Source: Bryobacterales bacterium (GTDB lineage Bacteria > Acidobacteriota > Terriglobia > Bryobacterales > Bryobacteraceae). Taken from it: a stretch of 12,511 bases of DNA. Below the pieces are notes generated by a model. It saw nothing but the letters and a program-made list of their open reading frames with translations. It had not been told where the DNA came from and searched no databases. The position numbers and the translations under genes are program-made. Location: the NCBI GenBank assembly GCA_003487005.1, contig DNFG01000420.1:669-13179 (forward strand), given 5' to 3'. Within the stretch, counting starts at the first letter, position 1, and each line of letters begins with the position of its first letter. This document shows positions 1 to 7,587 of this stretch, piece by piece.

Positions 1-2208
1 GGGCATGTGATGCAGCGGCGCGCTTTTTCCGATGCCGCCCGGATAGTTGTCGTACAAATGCAGATTCGGCTCGAAGCCTGTCGCCGCTTCGCCGCTCTGC
101 TCGGTTACGGCCACGCCGAGGTCCCGCGGGTCGCACATCAGCAGCAGCGAGGCCACCGTCCGCAGCGCGTGGCTCAATCCGGTCAATGCGTTGAGCCGGT
201 CCGTCGGCGTCAGTTCGGGCAGCGCTTCGAAGAACTTCGGCGGGAAGTGGAACCAGCACGAAGTCGTGTGCATTTCCTGCTCCGGCAGAGACAGCGCCCC
301 CGCCCCGACGTTCTCCATGGTGTAGAACTTCACCTTCTTGAACCCGACAATCTGCCGGTTGACGCGCACTTCGCCGTGCAGCGCCCGCGCTTCGCCCATC
401 GCTTCGCCGCCAAACTCTTCCAGGGCCTTCACTTCCGTGTAATCGATCGCATCGGTGAAGTAGTCGCACTCGATCTGCCGGACCCAGGCTTTCCGCTGTC
501 CGTAGTCCATCCGCTCGACCTGATACTGCCGCGCTTCGTGCAGATAGATCGCCTTCTCGTGCAGTTCGACCAGCGCCGCCGGAAACGCGACCGTGGCGAT
601 CACTTTCTCCGCCTGGGTCTGGTCGATGACCACGAAATTGTCGCTCGTCACTGACCGCAGACTGATCGCGTCGGCCGGGTATGTATCCGAGATCCAGTGC
701 CAGCGCCCGGCGGACTTGTGCACCACCCCCAACTCCTCCAGGAACGCGCTCAACTCTTCCACCCGGTGCATCCCGAAGCGTTCACCCTCCTCCAGTGGGA
801 GTTCAAAGGCTGCGCATTTGAGGTGATTGACCAGGATTTCGAGGTTATCCGCGTTGATATGGGCCTGTTCGGGCGGGCTTTCGAAGAAGTACTCCGGGTG
901 TTCGACGATGTACTGGTCCAGTGGCGCCGACGACGCCACCATCAGCGACATCGACGGACCCTGACGCCGCCCGGCGCGCCCGGCGCGCTGCCAAGTCGAG
1001 GCGATCGTGCCCGGGTAGCCGGCCATCACCACCACGTCAAGCGACCCGATGTCGATCCCCAGTTCGAGCGCATTGGTGGACACCACGCAGCGGATGGTGC
1101 CTTCGCGCAAACCGCGTTCGATCTCCCGCCGTTCACGCGGCAGATAGCCGCCGCGGTAGCCCCGGACGCTGCCTTCCGGCCGGTCGCACTTGTCTTTCAG
1201 GTACTTGAGCAACACCTCGGTCGCCAGACGGTTGTTGGCGAAGACTAGCGTTTGCTGCCCCCGTCCGAGCAGTTCGGTGGCGATGCGCCGGGTTTCGTTC
1301 AGATAGCCGCGGCGGATGCCGAGTTGGCGGTTCACCACCGGGGGATTGTAGAAGACGAAGTAGCGCTCGCCCGCCGGCGCGCCGTTCTGGTCCACCAACG
1401 CGAAGGACTCCCCGGTCAGGGCTTCGGCCAGCGGTTTCGGGTTCGCAATCGTCGCTGAACAGCACACAAACTGCGGTTTGGCGCCATAAAAAGCGCAGAT
1501 TCGCGCGATCCGGCGCAGCACATTCGCGAGGTGGCTTCCATAGACGCCCCGGTAGGTGTGCAACTCGTCGATGACGATGTAGCGCAGGTTCTCGAACGCC
1601 TTCGCCCACTTCGTGTGATGGGGGAGAATCCCGGCGTGGAGCATGTCCGGGTTCGTCAGCACCACGTTTGCGCGTTCGCGGATCTGTTTGCGGGCGTCCT
1701 GGGGGGTGTCGCCGTCGTAGGTAAACGCCCGGATGCCCGAGCCCATCGCCTCGACGATGGCATGAAACTCGTGCAACTGGTCCTCGGCCAGCGCTTTGGT
1801 GGGAAACAGGTACAAAGCGCGGGCTTCGGGGTCTTCCAGGAGCTTTTCGAGCACCGGCAGGTTGTAGCAGAGGGTTTTTCCGCTCGCGGTGGGCGTGACC
1901 ACGACGACGTTCGCGCCCGCCTTCAGGGCGGCGTAGCTTTGCGCCTGGTGGCTGTAGAGGCTCTCGATGCCGCGTTCCGCCAGCACGGCCCGCAGTTGAT
2001 CCGGCACCCCCTCCGGCATCGGTTCGAAAACGCCGGCGCGCGCGGGTTGATGCCTGATGGCCCGGATGGGAGACTCAGGCTCTTCCATCCAGGCCTTGAG
2101 CCGCGCGACCGCCCCTTCGAGGTCACCGCGCGCGATCACTTCGAGAGCGTCGGCGACGTCGCCGGACTCGCCCTTGCGCGGGTCTGGGAAATCAAGACTG
2201 AGATTCAT
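1..2208 (-). CDS. DEAD/DEAH-box helicase with DUF1998 region, MrfA/YprA-like (3' end outside window)
   Basis: The frame is open for 736 codons from an ATG at 2208 to the left edge, so the C-terminus is missing. Superfamily 2 helicase motifs appear in order: Walker A TPTASGKT (res. 105-112), motif Ia FPTKALAEDQ (135-144), TNPDML (185-190), motif II DELH (214-217), motif III SAT (251-253), motif V STNALELGID (377-386) and motif VI QRAGRAGRR (407-415). Near the visible end, FEPNLHLYDNYPGGIGKSAP (712-731) is typical of the start of DUF1998. This matches the MrfA/YprA/Hrq1-like family, about 750 aa in Bacillus. There MrfA is a 3'-5' helicase in excision repair of mitomycin-type DNA damage. The zinc-binding Cys cluster expected in DUF1998 would lie off the window. 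The gene follows the sugar dehydrogenase by 50 nt on the same strand, so read-through is possible. An AGAGG Shine-Dalgarno lies 5 nt before the ATG. The family is clear; the repair role is inferred by homology. Confidence 0.9.
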   Translation of the reverse strand, partial: MNLSLDFPDPRKGESGDVADALEVIARGDLEGAVARLKAWMEEPESPIRAIRHQPARAGVFEPMPEGVPDQLRAVLAERGIESLYSHQAQSYAALKAGANVVVVTPTASGKTLCYNLPVLEKLLEDPEARALYLFPTKALAEDQLHEFHAIVEAMGSGIRAFTYDGDTPQDARKQIRERANVVLTNPDMLHAGILPHHTKWAKAFENLRYIVIDELHTYRGVYGSHLANVLRRIARICAFYGAKPQFVCCSATIANPKPLAEALTGESFALVDQNGAPAGERYFVFYNPPVVNRQLGIRRGYLNETRRIATELLGRGQQTLVFANNRLATEVLLKYLKDKCDRPEGSVRGYRGGYLPRERREIERGLREGTIRCVVSTNALELGIDIGSLDVVVMAGYPGTIASTWQRAGRAGRRQGPSMSLMVASSAPLDQYIVEHPEYFFESPPEQAHINADNLEILVNHLKCAAFELPLEEGERFGMHRVEELSAFLEELGVVHKSAGRWHWISDTYPADAISLRSVTSDNFVVIDQTQAEKVIATVAFPAALVELHEKAIYLHEARQYQVERMDYGQRKAWVRQIECDYFTDAIDYTEVKALEEFGGEAMGEARALHGEVRVNRQIVGFKKVKFYTMENVGAGALSLPEQEMHTTSCWFHFPPKFFEALPELTPTDRLNALTGLSHALRTVASLLLMCDPRDLGVAVTEQSGEAATGFEPNLHLYDNYPGGIGKSAPLHHMP

Positions 2209-2238
2209 GGACGCCTCTTTCGCCTTTTGTTTGCGTCC
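2209..2238 (-). promoter_or_regulatory. Possible 6-bp stem over the helicase translation start
   Basis: GGACGC (2209-2214) and GCGTCC (2233-2238) are perfect inverted repeats with an 18-nt loop. On the minus-strand RNA the downstream arm ends at the base just before the helicase ATG, next to the AGAGG ribosome-binding site. It could modulate initiation. The stem is short and the loop long, so chance is a fair explanation. It has no U-tract and is not a convincing terminator for the upstream dehydrogenase gene. Confidence 0.25.
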
Positions 2239-2258
2239 AGTTTAGCGCAATCGGGAAG

Positions 2259-3611
2259 CTAGAGCCGGATCACTTTGTCGGACACGATGCCTTTCATGGC
2301 GTTCCGGGTGTCCACGATCATCTTCGACACTCGCTCCAACTCTTTGTAATCGAACAACTTGTGGTCCGTCACGATGAGCACGCAATCGGCCGCGGCCGAC
2401 GCCTCCGCGACGTCGCTCGCCTGCCACGCCCGGTCGTCGACCCGAAGTTCCGGGACGAACGGATCGCTGTAGCTGACGGTCGCGCCGCGCCGTTCGAGCA
2501 GCATCATGATGTCCAGCGCCGGGGATTCGCGCACGTCGTCGATATCCCGTTTGTAGCTGACGCCCATCACGTGGACCCGCGAGCCCTTCAGCGGTTTGGC
2601 GACGTCATTCAGCGCGTTCTGGACCTTGTCGACGACAAAATGAGGCATCTGCCCGTTGATATACCCGGCGAGTTCGATGAACCGCGCCTCGATACCCGCC
2701 TGTTTCGTTTTCCAGCTCAGATAGAACGGATCGATCGGAATACAGTGCCCGCCCAGTCCGGGTCCCGGGTAGAACGGCATGAAACCAAAAGGTTTCGTCG
2801 CCGCGGCGTCGATGACTTCCCAGACGTTGATGCCCATCCGGTCGCACATCAGGGCCATCTCGTTCACGAGGCCAATGTTGATCATCCGGAAGGTATTTTC
2901 GAGCAGTTTGACCATCTCCGCGACCCGGGTCGAACCCACGGGAACGACGTGATCGAGGGCCTGGCTATAGAAAGTCCGGGCCACTTCGGTACAGGCTGGG
3001 GTGATGCCGCCGACGACTTTGGGGATGTTCCGCGTCTGGAATTGCGGGTTGCCGGGGTCGACGCGCTCGGGTGAGAAGCAGAGGAAGAAGTCGACGCCCA
3101 CCTTCAGGCCGGACCTCTCGAGCATCGGCAGCACGAATTCGTCGGTGGTGCCCGGGTATGTTGTTGATTCCAGGACGATCAGCATGCCTGGATGCAGATA
3201 CTGCGCGATTTCCCGGCAGGCTGCGTCGATGTAGCTCATGTCCGGGTCCTTGGTCTTGCGCAGGGGCGTCGGCACACAGATATTCACGGTGTCGAGATCC
3301 CGGATCACGGAAAAATCCGTGGTTGCCTTGAGTTTGCCGGAGGCAACGAGGGGGCCGACCTGGGCAGTGGGCACATCCTGGATATAGCTGCTGCCGGAAT
3401 TGAGCTCAGTGACCTTTGGTTCGGACACGTCGATGCCGGTGACGGAATAGCCCTCGGCGGCGAATTCGACGGCAAGAGGCAAGCCGACGTAGCCGAGGCC
3501 GACGACGCCCAGGCGGGCGGTCTTGTTCCGGATGGCCTCAATCAACCGCTGGGCGGCGGGGGGCAGAGAAGAAGAGTCTTGTTCGGTTGAAATCACAGTG
3601 TTTTCGCTCAT
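2259..3611 (-). CDS. Nucleotide-sugar 6-dehydrogenase (UDP-GlcNAc/UDP-ManNAc dehydrogenase type)
   Basis: A 450-aa protein of the UDP-glucose/GDP-mannose dehydrogenase family, which oxidises the C6 hydroxyl of a UDP-sugar to a carboxylate with two NAD+ to make acidic sugars for surface polysaccharides. Visible are the N-terminal NAD-binding Rossmann motif GVVGLGYVGLP (res. 35-45), ICVPTP (111-116), LESTTYPGTT (147-156), the central-domain FSPERVDPGN (179-188), and the catalytic Cys290 in GPGLGGHCIPIDPFY. A C-terminal domain contains MGVSYKRDIDDVRESP (349-364). The GGHCIPIDPFYLSW form resembles WbpA-like UDP-GlcNAc dehydrogenases more than UDP-glucose dehydrogenase, but the substrate cannot be fixed from sequence. 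I chose the ATG at 3611; in-frame TTG (3623) and GTG (3620) codons lie just upstream, and no Shine-Dalgarno clearly decides. It starts 24 nt after the sugar-transferase stop, implying one operon that supplies an acidic sugar precursor. Confidence 0.93.
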   Translation of the reverse strand: MSENTVISTEQDSSSLPPAAQRLIEAIRNKTARLGVVGLGYVGLPLAVEFAAEGYSVTGIDVSEPKVTELNSGSSYIQDVPTAQVGPLVASGKLKATTDFSVIRDLDTVNICVPTPLRKTKDPDMSYIDAACREIAQYLHPGMLIVLESTTYPGTTDEFVLPMLERSGLKVGVDFFLCFSPERVDPGNPQFQTRNIPKVVGGITPACTEVARTFYSQALDHVVPVGSTRVAEMVKLLENTFRMINIGLVNEMALMCDRMGINVWEVIDAAATKPFGFMPFYPGPGLGGHCIPIDPFYLSWKTKQAGIEARFIELAGYINGQMPHFVVDKVQNALNDVAKPLKGSRVHVMGVSYKRDIDDVRESPALDIMMLLERRGATVSYSDPFVPELRVDDRAWQASDVAEASAAADCVLIVTDHKLFDYKELERVSKMIVDTRNAMKGIVSDKVIRL

Positions 3612-3635
3612 TTCCGGCACCAAATCAGGCAGAAA

Positions 3636-4847
3636 TTAATCATTAGCATAACAGTCCGGCCCGCCGCCTGCTTTTTCGCCGAGGGTGCGCCGGAGGGCGG
3701 CTCTCAGCACTTCCAGATTGCGGTCCCACTGAAACCGTAGGGCGACGGCGTCGCGGATCGCCTCCGGATGAAGCGCGGGCGGGTTTTCCAGTGCGGCCAG
3801 ATAATCCTCGGGCCCGGAGCAGGGGATCAGGCCGAGGGGGGTGTCTGGTCCGAACGTCCGTGCGACGGCGGGCGAGCCCAGCACGGGCAAGCCGAAGGCA
3901 AGCGCTTCGAGTACTTTGTTCTGGATGCCCCGGGCGATCCGCAGCGGGGTCACCTGGGCGACGGCGCCGCGAAGGAAGGGCCGGACGTCCGGCACGCTTC
4001 CGGTGACGGTCACGCCGGGCAGTCCGGCGAGGGCGCGGACGGACGGTCCCGGGTTCCGGCCGACGATGACAAACTCGGCCTCCGGGCGCTTGATTCGCCA
4101 GAGGGGCAGGACTTCCCGGGCGAACCAGGCTGCCGCCTCGGCGTTCGGGTAGTAGTCCATGGAGCCGCAGAAAGTGACATAGAGGCGACCTGGCAGGACC
4201 GGGGCCACCTTTTGCGGGTCGAACCAGTCCGTGTCGATGCCATTTTCGATCACTTCGGCCGCCGCATCCGGGGCAAAGGAGAGGAAGAGGTCGGCTTCGG
4301 CGCGGGTTGTCAGGAGATTTGCTTTCGCCCGGCGGCCCCAGGTCTTCTCCCGGTCCCGCATCCGGCGCGCTTCGAGGCGAAAAAGAGGGCCCGGGAAGCG
4401 CGTTTCCGCGTACTGAAACCACTTTTCGGAGTCGACATCGATCAAATCCATCACAACCGGCAGACCGGAGGGGACGTAAGGGGCCATCACGACGGTGGAG
4501 ACGACCGCTGCGCGCAGGGGCCGTTCGGCCGCCAGCCGGCGGACGGCACGGGCAAGGGCTGGGTGCCGGTAGAACTCCTCATTCAGGCAGGCGCCCGTCA
4601 GCAGAAAGCGCAGGCCGGCCCGGGCGAGGTCGCGACCGTAGTGGCGGGGAAAGATGGTGACCGTCCGGCAGAGCGACCGCAGTTCTGCAGGCACCGCCGT
4701 TTCTTCACGGTTCGCCGCGAGGCAGGCCAGATGAACCTCGGATTCGGCCGCAGCGGCCCGCAGTGTATTCCAGGCGCGGATCTTCTCCCCCTTGTCCGGA
4801 GGCCAGGGGACGCAGTGGGACAGGAAGAGGACTTCGGGCCGGGTCAC
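3636..4847 (-). CDS. PEP-CTERM/exosortase-associated sugar transferase (stp1-like, GT4)
   Basis: A 403-aa GT-B glycosyltransferase. The N-terminus LFLSHCVPWPPDKGEKIRAW (res. 7-26) and the segment VMDLIDVDSEKWFQYAE (132-148) are hallmarks of the TIGR03087 (stp1) family, sugar transferases that occur with exosortase/PEP-CTERM exopolysaccharide loci. The C-terminal donor-binding half shows ENGIDTDWF (201-209), CGSMDYYPN (227-235) and RGIQNKVLEALAFGLPV (306-322), the equivalent of the GT4 sugar-nucleotide site. No membrane segment is obvious, so it probably acts at the cytoplasmic face on a lipid-linked sugar. The start is GTG with AGGA 9 nt upstream (4857-4860). It lies 71 nt after the FemAB-like gene and 24 nt before the sugar dehydrogenase. 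The family is secure from the motifs; donor and acceptor are unknown. Confidence 0.88.
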   Translation of the reverse strand: MTRPEVLFLSHCVPWPPDKGEKIRAWNTLRAAAAESEVHLACLAANREETAVPAELRSLCRTVTIFPRHYGRDLARAGLRFLLTGACLNEEFYRHPALARAVRRLAAERPLRAAVVSTVVMAPYVPSGLPVVMDLIDVDSEKWFQYAETRFPGPLFRLEARRMRDREKTWGRRAKANLLTTRAEADLFLSFAPDAAAEVIENGIDTDWFDPQKVAPVLPGRLYVTFCGSMDYYPNAEAAAWFAREVLPLWRIKRPEAEFVIVGRNPGPSVRALAGLPGVTVTGSVPDVRPFLRGAVAQVTPLRIARGIQNKVLEALAFGLPVLGSPAVARTFGPDTPLGLIPCSGPEDYLAALENPPALHPEAIRDAVALRFQWDRNLEVLRAALRRTLGEKAGGGPDCYAND

Positions 4848-4918
4848 GAGCGCTTATCCTGCGGCCAAATCATTGAAAACGGGAGACATTGGTTAGCTGT
4901 GCGCATCCGTGCTCCTTC

Positions 4919-5959
4919 TCAGGGGAACTGTTTCACCAGGACCGGTCCCAGCCGCCGGGTCAGCCAGAGGGGGAGCCTGCGCCAAATCTCGATGGCGAGA
5001 GAGAACTTCGGGTTCTTCGGGGTCAGGTCGGGTAGTGCCGTTCTCTTGACGAGCAGCATTTCGTAAGGGAGCGCCCGCATTTGAGTGGCCCAGTGTTTCT
5101 TGAACTCAAAGGTGCCTGCTCCGAGTTTGCAGCGTCCGAAATCGAACTCGGTGAGGCCCCGCGCCGCCGCGTTGAGCAAGTGGTCGTTATACATGGCGTA
5201 GTTGGCCGCGAGCGAGTTGAAGCGGGGATCCGCGCCGGCGTAGTAGATGTGTGCCGAGCCGGCGTAAATGAAGTTGAGGCTGGCGGCGGCGAGTTGATCC
5301 CCGTGCCAGAGTTCAAAAAGCTCGGCCTCGCCGCCGAAGTAGTCGACAATCCGGCGGAAGTGGTGATCAGGGAAGCTGGGGGTGCCCAACCGGCGGAGTG
5401 TCTGACCGTGGAATTGGGCGAACCGGGCCCAATCACGGCCGCCGCGCTCGGCCCGGAACGGGGTTTTGAGTGCTTTCCGGACCATATTGCGTGTTTTTTT
5501 GGGCAGTTCGGCGAGCAGTTGTTCCTGATCCGGGCACTGGAGGGCCTGGGTGAAGGTGACGTAGCGGTCGACTGGGGTGAAGCCGAGGCGTTGGTCCTCC
5601 CAGCCGTTGCGCAGGTCGACGAACTGGACTTCGGCCGCTGCGGCCCGGCGGCGGAGGTCGGCGGCGAGGGTGGCGGCGGCGTCCGGATCGACGGATAGGG
5701 CGCCGCCGTAGACCGCAAAAGGAGTGGAGATCCAGGCTTTTCCGCTGAACCAGCCCCGGCATTCGAACAGGGGCAGCACGGCGCCCCACGCGCCGGCCCG
5801 TTCGGCGATCAGGTATTTGGGCAGGTAGCCGAAGGTCTCCTGGAGGCATCGCCGCCAGGCCATGAGATGAAAGGGGGAACCTCGATGGTGGGCGCGGACA
5901 AAGCGGTCCCAGGCCAGCTCATCTCCAGGCGTGAATTCCCGAACCCGCCACTCGTTCAC
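4919..5959 (-). CDS. FemAB/GNAT-like protein, PEP-CTERM system-associated type
   Basis: About 346 aa from a GTG at 5959. This start has GGAG exactly 8 nt upstream (5968-5971); in-frame TTG (5980) and GTG (5968) codons further upstream lack that spacing. The protein resembles the FemAB-like family found with exosortase loci (TIGR03019 type), which has a duplicated GNAT acyltransferase fold. Visible features are SPFHLMAWRRCLQETFGY (res. 28-45), the basic segment LPKKTRNMVRKA (152-163), LGTPSFP (191-197), and near the end EFDFGRCKLGAGTFEFKKHW (271-290), a family-typical block. Classical FemAB proteins transfer amino acids from aminoacyl-tRNA to peptidoglycan. The substrate of the exosortase-linked branch is not established, and aminoacylation of an exopolysaccharide or its precursor is only a guess. 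It begins 24 nt after the outer-membrane protein stop, so the two are probably co-translated. Confidence 0.85.
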   Translation of the reverse strand: MNEWRVREFTPGDELAWDRFVRAHHRGSPFHLMAWRRCLQETFGYLPKYLIAERAGAWGAVLPLFECRGWFSGKAWISTPFAVYGGALSVDPDAAATLAADLRRRAAAAEVQFVDLRNGWEDQRLGFTPVDRYVTFTQALQCPDQEQLLAELPKKTRNMVRKALKTPFRAERGGRDWARFAQFHGQTLRRLGTPSFPDHHFRRIVDYFGGEAELFELWHGDQLAAASLNFIYAGSAHIYYAGADPRFNSLAANYAMYNDHLLNAAARGLTEFDFGRCKLGAGTFEFKKHWATQMRALPYEMLLVKRTALPDLTPKNPKFSLAIEIWRRLPLWLTRRLGPVLVKQFP

Positions 5960-5967
5960 CGCAGACA

Positions 5968-5971
5968 CTCC
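5968..5971 (-). promoter_or_regulatory. Ribosome binding site deciding the FemAB-like start
   Basis: On the minus strand, GGAG is followed by an 8-nt spacer and then GTG at 5959. This is the best-placed Shine-Dalgarno among three in-frame non-ATG candidates, so I moved the start 7 codons inward from the longest frame. Confidence 0.65.
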
Positions 5972-5983
5972 GGCCTGCAAGGG

Positions 5984-7375
5984 CTAGAAGACCAGGACGG
6001 CATCCCGGGGCGTCCAGGTCAGACCCACATTGATGAATCTGGCGGCGACCGGGACGCCGGTGCCCACGGAGAATTCCCGGTAGCCGGCGGAGAACATGGT
6101 CGAAAACCCGGCTCCGAGCCGCCGCCCGATCGTTCCCGAGCCCATCCAGTTGGAAGAAACCAATCCGGCCTGCTGCATACTGGCAGTACGTCCATACATG
6201 GCCATGAGCCCGGCCGAGAAGCCACCTGGCAGGCCGCTGCCGAAGGTCAGGGAACCCTGGTCGCGGCGCGAGGCCAGCAGCACTCCGTTACCGGGCGTCA
6301 CGCCGCGGAGGTAGGCGGCCGAGAGCGACCCGACGGGAAAGACCTTGGAGATGAAGGCGTTGCCCATGAACCCGATCCTGTCGACCTCCTGAACCTCGAA
6401 CGAGGAGAACCCGCCGAGCAGTTCCTGGAGAGCCGGGTCCACGGCCACCTGTCCGATGAACCTGGAGGTAAACCGGAACGCGCCCATCGAAGCGCCCGTC
6501 GAGACGGTGGTACTGAGCTGTTTGTGGTAGAAGATGCTGGTGGATTGCGCCCGGTTGTTGCCGAACAGTCCGCGGTAGGAGAAGTGCTGTTCGGCGTACT
6601 GAACGCCGAGAGAAGAAGTCCGGTCGATCATGAAGGACGACATGCCGTAGCCGGAGAATCCCTGCATTTCGCGGAGGCCCGCGTAGCGGCGCCGGGTGAG
6701 GAAGGTGCCGCCGCCTGCGCCCACATTCCAGCGCTGTCCCACTTGATGGACGACGCCGACGGTCAACCCGCCAAACAGAGTCCCGACATCGAAGAGTTCG
6801 TTGTCCACGATGCCGTTTTCGTTCGGGTTGCCGAGATCGACCTGTCCGGCGCGCATGAAGGCTCCAGAGCCAAACGGCATGGCGAGGCCGCCGCCGACCA
6901 TACCGGCGCCAAAGCCCATTCCGCCATTACTGTAGCCGGTGGACAGGCCCGCGGAAACGCGTGTTCTGGGGCCTGCCAGATGGGAAAGGCCGAGGGACAG
7001 GGTATTGGCGCTGAAGCTCCGGGGGGCTGCTCCCCACTTCGGGCGGTACATACCCGAGAAGTTGACGCCCAGGGAAGTCCGGTACCAGGATTTCCGTCCC
7101 CCGAGGCCGTAGCCGCCCATGGCGCCGTAAAAGCTCCTTCTGACGTCAGTGCCATCCGGCTGGGGTTGAACGGATGTGGAGTAGTTGCCGGACATCATGA
7201 GCCAAGGATAAATAGAGAAGCGCTCGGCGCCCGCGGTATTGGGGGAACCGACATTGAGCATCGACCCGCTCATGGTGCCGAATCCTCCGAAGCCGCCCAT
7301 TTGAGCTGCCGCCGGCGCTGCCAGCAACGCCAGTGCCAGCATCAGCAACATGATCTGAGTTCGTGTCGTGCTCAT
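5984..7375 (-). CDS. Exported outer-membrane beta-barrel-like protein, unassigned family
   Basis: A 463-aa protein from the ATG at 7375. The frame extends 30 codons upstream, but that part is Pro/Arg/Gly-rich and precedes a clear signal peptide (basic MSTTRTQ, hydrophobic IMLLMLALALLAAP, likely AAA-Q cleavage after residue 24). The mature part is rich in Gly, Ser, Phe, Tyr and Met, with alternating amphipathic stretches such as TSLGVNFSGMYRP, SSLGVQYAEQHFSYRG and TSIFYHKQLSTTVSTGA, typical of transmembrane beta-strands. It ends in a terminal Phe (WTPRDAVLVF), as expected for a BAM-assembled outer-membrane protein. It has almost no Cys and no recognisable enzyme motif. As first gene of the leftward cluster with sugar-transferase, FemAB-like and dehydrogenase genes, it may serve in export or anchoring of the polysaccharide. 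I cannot assign a named family. A putative promoter and palindrome lie about 125-160 bp upstream. Confidence 0.75.
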   Translation of the reverse strand: MSTTRTQIMLLMLALALLAAPAAAQMGGFGGFGTMSGSMLNVGSPNTAGAERFSIYPWLMMSGNYSTSVQPQPDGTDVRRSFYGAMGGYGLGGRKSWYRTSLGVNFSGMYRPKWGAAPRSFSANTLSLGLSHLAGPRTRVSAGLSTGYSNGGMGFGAGMVGGGLAMPFGSGAFMRAGQVDLGNPNENGIVDNELFDVGTLFGGLTVGVVHQVGQRWNVGAGGGTFLTRRRYAGLREMQGFSGYGMSSFMIDRTSSLGVQYAEQHFSYRGLFGNNRAQSTSIFYHKQLSTTVSTGASMGAFRFTSRFIGQVAVDPALQELLGGFSSFEVQEVDRIGFMGNAFISKVFPVGSLSAAYLRGVTPGNGVLLASRRDQGSLTFGSGLPGGFSAGLMAMYGRTASMQQAGLVSSNWMGSGTIGRRLGAGFSTMFSAGYREFSVGTGVPVAARFINVGLTWTPRDAVLVF

Positions 7376-7506
7376 AGTCGAATCCGCAGTCTCTTCCTGG
7401 GGTGGTCGCCCTTCCAATCGATCCGGACCGCGCCCATGCCCGGCCCGAGGCTCACCTGAATTCACGTCGTCCCAGAATACCGGGAAGCCCCGTTTCCCCG
7501 CAACCC

Positions 7507-7533
7507 ATTGTAGATTTGGAACTAAAGTTCCAA
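7507..7533 (-). promoter_or_regulatory. Candidate sigma-70-type promoter for the leftward operon
   Basis: Reading the minus strand, TTGGAA (7528-7533) is followed after 15 nt by TACAAT (7507-7512), which matches TATAAT at 5 of 6 positions. Shifting the -35 by one base (ATTGGA, 7529-7534) gives a 16-nt spacer. Transcription would begin near 7500, leaving a leader of roughly 125 nt before the ATG at 7375. The spacer is short and the -35 only partly matches. Confidence 0.4.
7516..7533. promoter_or_regulatory. Perfect 18-bp palindrome, candidate operator
   Basis: TTGGAACT-AA-AGTTCCAA has 8-bp arms that are exact reverse complements around a 2-nt centre. It lies over the -35 and spacer of the candidate leftward promoter, the usual place for a repressor, and upstream of the rightward gene. 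Its core GAAC-N4-GTTC formally equals the Gram-positive LexA (SOS) box pattern, but other dimeric regulators could bind such a site. I see no second copy in the window and no regulator gene next to it. Confidence 0.55.
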
Positions 7534-7557
7534 TCTCCTGGTGCTGAGTCTCATCGG

Positions 7558-7563
7558 TGTAAT
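7558..7563 (+). promoter_or_regulatory. Candidate -10 box for the TPR/rnc operon
   Basis: TGTAAT matches TATAAT at 5 of 6 positions and lies 30 nt before the chosen start, which would give a leader of under 20 nt that begins just before the GGGAG ribosome-binding site. No good -35 hexamer is visible at 16-18 nt. The palindrome ends 24 nt upstream of this box. Confidence 0.25.
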
Positions 7564-7573
7564 CGGCTAAACT

Positions 7574-7578
7574 GGGAG
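7574..7578 (+). promoter_or_regulatory. Ribosome binding site for the first TPR protein
   Basis: GGGAG lies 9 nt before the TTG at 7588 and only 3 nt before the GTG at 7582. The spacing favours the TTG start, which also opens directly onto the signal peptide. Confidence 0.6.
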
Positions 7579-7587
7579 CAAGTGTAC

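Larger units (their letters stand above)
7376..7587. other. Divergent intergenic region between the barrel-protein operon and the TPR/rnc operon
   Basis: About 212 bp without a convincing gene. Both reading directions have open frames here, but they lack signal sequences or family features and lie upstream of the well-supported starts at 7375 and 7588. It holds a perfect palindrome and candidate -10 boxes in both directions. No RNA gene was recognised. Confidence 0.7.

Noticed and set aside
7..2262. Several plus-strand frames of 180-243 codons across the left 2.2 kb
   Set aside because: They are shadows of the minus-strand helicase, whose frame is open from 2208 to the window edge with all SF2 motifs in order.
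3768..5066. A 432-codon plus-strand frame antisense to the glycosyltransferase
   Set aside because: The minus-strand gene has strong GT4 motifs. The plus frame has none and crosses into the FemAB-like gene.
5867..7459. A 530-codon open frame on the plus strand, antisense to the barrel-protein gene
   Set aside because: Its translation is low-complexity, rich in Gly/His/Arg/Glu, with no domain or signal. The opposite strand has a signal peptide, beta-strand pattern and operon context. Long antisense frames are common in high-GC DNA.
7376..7465. 30-codon upstream extension of the barrel protein
   Set aside because: It is Arg/Pro/Gly-rich and precedes a standard signal peptide that begins at ATG 7375.
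7402..7587. N-terminal extension of the first TPR protein by 62 codons
   Set aside because: It would bury the signal peptide. A GGGAG site 9 nt before TTG 7588 and the palindrome/promoter candidates in this stretch point to non-coding DNA.
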